A DNA stretch of 64,000 nucleotides from Rhodospirillaceae bacterium (lineage in GTDB: Bacteria; Pseudomonadota; Alphaproteobacteria; Rhodospirillales; JABHCV01), in contig JABHGV010000008.1 of assembly GCA_018671895.1 (NCBI GenBank), positions 1 through 64,000 of the forward strand, read 5' to 3'. Below, piece by piece: positions 62,229-64,000 of this stretch (positions are counted from its first letter, which is position 1; every line of letters begins with the position of its first letter). Below the pieces are notes generated by a model. That model made no database searches, had not been told where the DNA came from, and saw only the letters and a list, made by a program, of their open reading frames with translations. A program made the position numbers and the translations under genes.

Positions 62229-63731
62229 CTATTCTTCCTTTTTCCAGCGCAGAACAGGTGCGCGCGCCGCCGCCGTTTCATCAAGACGCCGACGTGGTGT
62301 CAGACGCGGCGCTTCAAGGAAATGATCCGCATTTCCAGATTTGGCCATGGCCGTCAGTCCTTTAAGCGCATGGATGTATTGGTCCAGCGTTTCCAGACTT
62401 TCTGATTCAGTGGGTTCCATCAGCAACGCGCCGTGGACGACCAGCGGGAAGTACATGGTCATCGGGTGGAAGCCTTCGTCGATCATCGCCTTGGCGAAAT
62501 CCAGCGTCGTCACCCCGGTGTCTTTCAGAAAGCTGTCGTCGAACAGACATTCGTGCATGCACGGGCCATCGAATGACGGGCTTAAGGTGTCTTTCAGTTC
62601 GGCCAGCAGATAGTTGGCGTTCAGCACCGCGTCGGAACTGGCCTGACGCAGGCCATCTGAACCATGGCTCATCATGAAGGACAATGCCCGGATGAACATA
62701 CCCATCTGGCCGTGGAAGCCCTTGATGCGACCGAAGGATTTTTCGCCTTCTCCGTCCTTGTGTTCGACCAAATCGAAGCCGTCGTCGCCATGGACAACAA
62801 ACGGCAACGGCGCGAATGGCGCCAAGGGTTCCGATAGCACCACCGGCCCGGCACCCGGCCCACCGCCGCCGTGGGGCGTCGAGAAGGTCTTGTGCAGGTT
62901 GATGTGCATGCAATCGATGCCCAGATCGCCGGGCCTGATGCGGCCCATGATGGCGTTCAGGTTGGCCCCGTCGCAGTAGAAGAAGGCACCGGCGTCGTGC
63001 ACCGCGTCGGCGATTTTAATAATGTCGGATTCGAACAGCCCGCAGGTGTTCGGGTTGGTCAGCATGATACCGGCGACATCGTCGTCCAGTTTGCTGAGGA
63101 AAGCATCCAGATCGACCCGACCGCGGTCATTGGCGGGGATGGAATCGACGGAATATCCGCACGCGGCGGCGGTCGCCGGGTTGGTGCCGTGGGCCGATTC
63201 CGGGACCAGTACGCGGGTCCGCTGTTCGCCTTCGCCGCGGTCTTCGATGGCCGCCTTGATCGCCATCATGCCACACAGTTCACCCTGTGCGCCCGCCGCC
63301 GGAGACATGGCGACAGCCGGCATGTTGCAGGTCACTTTCAGCCAGTGGGCACAGGCATCAATCAGTTCCAGCGCGCCTTGCGTGGTCGATGTCGGCTGCA
63401 TGGGATGCAGGGATGCGAAGCCCGGCAGCCGGGCCATTTTCTCGTTCAGGCGCGGGTTGTGCTTCATCGTGCACGAGCCCAGCGGGTAGAAGCCGGAATC
63501 GATGCCGTAGTTTTTCTGACTGATGCGCGTGTAATGGCGCACGGTTTGCGGTTCCGACAGGTTCGGCAGGCCGATGGCGTCTTTGCGTTCGACACCGCCG
63601 AGATGGGTCTCGCTGGTCTGCGGTTCGCCCAGATCGACGCCGAGACGTCCCGGTGCGTCCTGTTCGAAAATCAGCGGCTGTTCCAGTTGCAGGCCGCGGT
63701 TGCCGGTGATGGTTTCAAGTTTATCGGTCAT
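62229..63731 (-). CDS. gcvPB: Glycine dehydrogenase (decarboxylating) subunit 2
   Basis: A 500-residue PLP enzyme, half of the two-subunit P protein of the glycine cleavage system. It has SQKNYGIDSGFYPLGSCTMK, PESAHGTNPATAA, LTNPNTCGLFE and the PLP-Lys site INLHKTFSTPHGGGGPG. ATG 63731 gives the usual N-terminus and lies 1 bp after the gcvPA stop. Confidence 0.96.
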   Translation of the reverse strand: MTDKLETITGNRGLQLEQPLIFEQDAPGRLGVDLGEPQTSETHLGGVERKDAIGLPNLSEPQTVRHYTRISQKNYGIDSGFYPLGSCTMKHNPRLNEKMARLPGFASLHPMQPTSTTQGALELIDACAHWLKVTCNMPAVAMSPAAGAQGELCGMMAIKAAIEDRGEGEQRTRVLVPESAHGTNPATAAACGYSVDSIPANDRGRVDLDAFLSKLDDDVAGIMLTNPNTCGLFESDIIKIADAVHDAGAFFYCDGANLNAIMGRIRPGDLGIDCMHINLHKTFSTPHGGGGPGAGPVVLSEPLAPFAPLPFVVHGDDGFDLVEHKDGEGEKSFGRIKGFHGQMGMFIRALSFMMSHGSDGLRQASSDAVLNANYLLAELKDTLSPSFDGPCMHECLFDDSFLKDTGVTTLDFAKAMIDEGFHPMTMYFPLVVHGALLMEPTESESLETLDQYIHALKGLTAMAKSGNADHFLEAPRLTPRRRLDETAAARAPVLRWKKEE

Positions 63732-63732
63732 C

Positions 63733-64000
63733 TTATTGGCCCCCGCCCAAAATTTTGGACAAGGCCATGCTGAGGGCGTCCATGTCACTGTTTGTCGTCA
63801 GTTCGGTTGCCGCCACGATCAACAGATTTTCCACATCGCCGTTGCCGGGATACAGGCGCGAGGCGGGAACCCCGCCAAGAATACCCATGGCCGCCAGTTC
63901 CTCGACGACATCTGCCGCCGATTTGGTAAGGCGCAGGGTAAACTCGTTGAAGAAGCTGTCGTTGATGACCTCGACGCCATCGACATTTTCCAGCTTGCCC
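63733..64000 (-). CDS. gcvPA: Glycine dehydrogenase (decarboxylating) subunit 1, C-terminal part
   Basis: The last 88 codons of gcvPA, running off the right edge. The visible sequence includes NVDGVEVINDSFFNEFTLRL, MGILGGVPASRLYPGNG, NLLIVAATELTTN and the end ALSMALSKILGGGQ. This is the standard C-terminus of the alpha subunit of the P protein, with gcvPB following immediately. Confidence 0.93.
   Translation of the reverse strand, partial: GKLENVDGVEVINDSFFNEFTLRLTKSAADVVEELAAMGILGGVPASRLYPGNGDVENLLIVAATELTTNSDMDALSMALSKILGGGQ

Overview
The window is 64 kb of GC-rich chromosome from an alphaproteobacterium, most likely a free-living aerobic member of the Rhodospirillales. The evidence is gene order and protein style: obgE-proB-proA-nadD-rsfS-rlmH-gpmI-envC-ctpA-deacetylase-rppH, a PetP/PetR-type regulator pair, a Rieske-cytochrome b-cytochrome c1 operon, a phasin with TGC-rich upstream repeats, and a UbiK-YbjN-ProC group. 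This is inference from gene content; no rRNA gene is present to confirm it.

Layout. 1-680: edge of a genomic island, with the start of a tyrosine integrase, tRNA-Ser(CGA) and the 3' remnant of a second integrase. 682-4183: a Cache/PAS histidine kinase with a C-terminal hemerythrin domain, divergent from an orphan periplasmic binding protein. 4370-24972: a long plus-strand housekeeping run (ribosomal proteins L21/L27, Obg, proline synthesis, NAD and ribosome maturation, gpmI, an envelope-remodelling set, folate enzymes, uvrC, pgsA, molybdenum cofactor genes). 25067-38968: mixed orientation (ppk2, ilvE, petP-petR-kinase-glycosyltransferase operon, phasin, proC-ybjN-ubiK, hldD, lgt, pgeF). 39098-44508: prs, rplY, pth, ychF, then a copper set (DUF2946, PCuAC, SCO1) for oxidase assembly. 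44630-47147: an AT-richer operon of three lipoproteins, the middle one an M48 protease. 47172-52484: an FKBP-rhodanese fusion, then a tightly coupled operon mtnP-mtnA-PilZ-aldolase/SDR fusion. 52486-56461: MFS transporter and petABC. 56624-64000: trmL, cca, Nudix, LysR-DoxX-pirin and glycine decarboxylase.

Most interesting points. (1) The mtnP-mtnA-PilZ-aldolase/dehydrogenase operon looks like a compact methylthioadenosine or 5-deoxyadenosine salvage shunt, with the C-C cleaving aldolase and the aldehyde-processing dehydrogenase on one polypeptide and a c-di-GMP receptor domain in the same operon. (2) Three imperfect palindromic elements of about 270 bp begin with AGGGT and intrude into the ends of ilvE, proC and pgeF. 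(3) A modular intergenic repeat family occurs at least six times. (4) rsfS appears to begin at an AUA codon. (5) The lipoprotein/M48 operon has no function I recognise for its flanking genes.

Genes are densely packed with many ATGA or TGATG stop-start overlaps, so most blocks are probably translationally coupled operons. No CRISPR array, rRNA or intact insertion sequence was seen.
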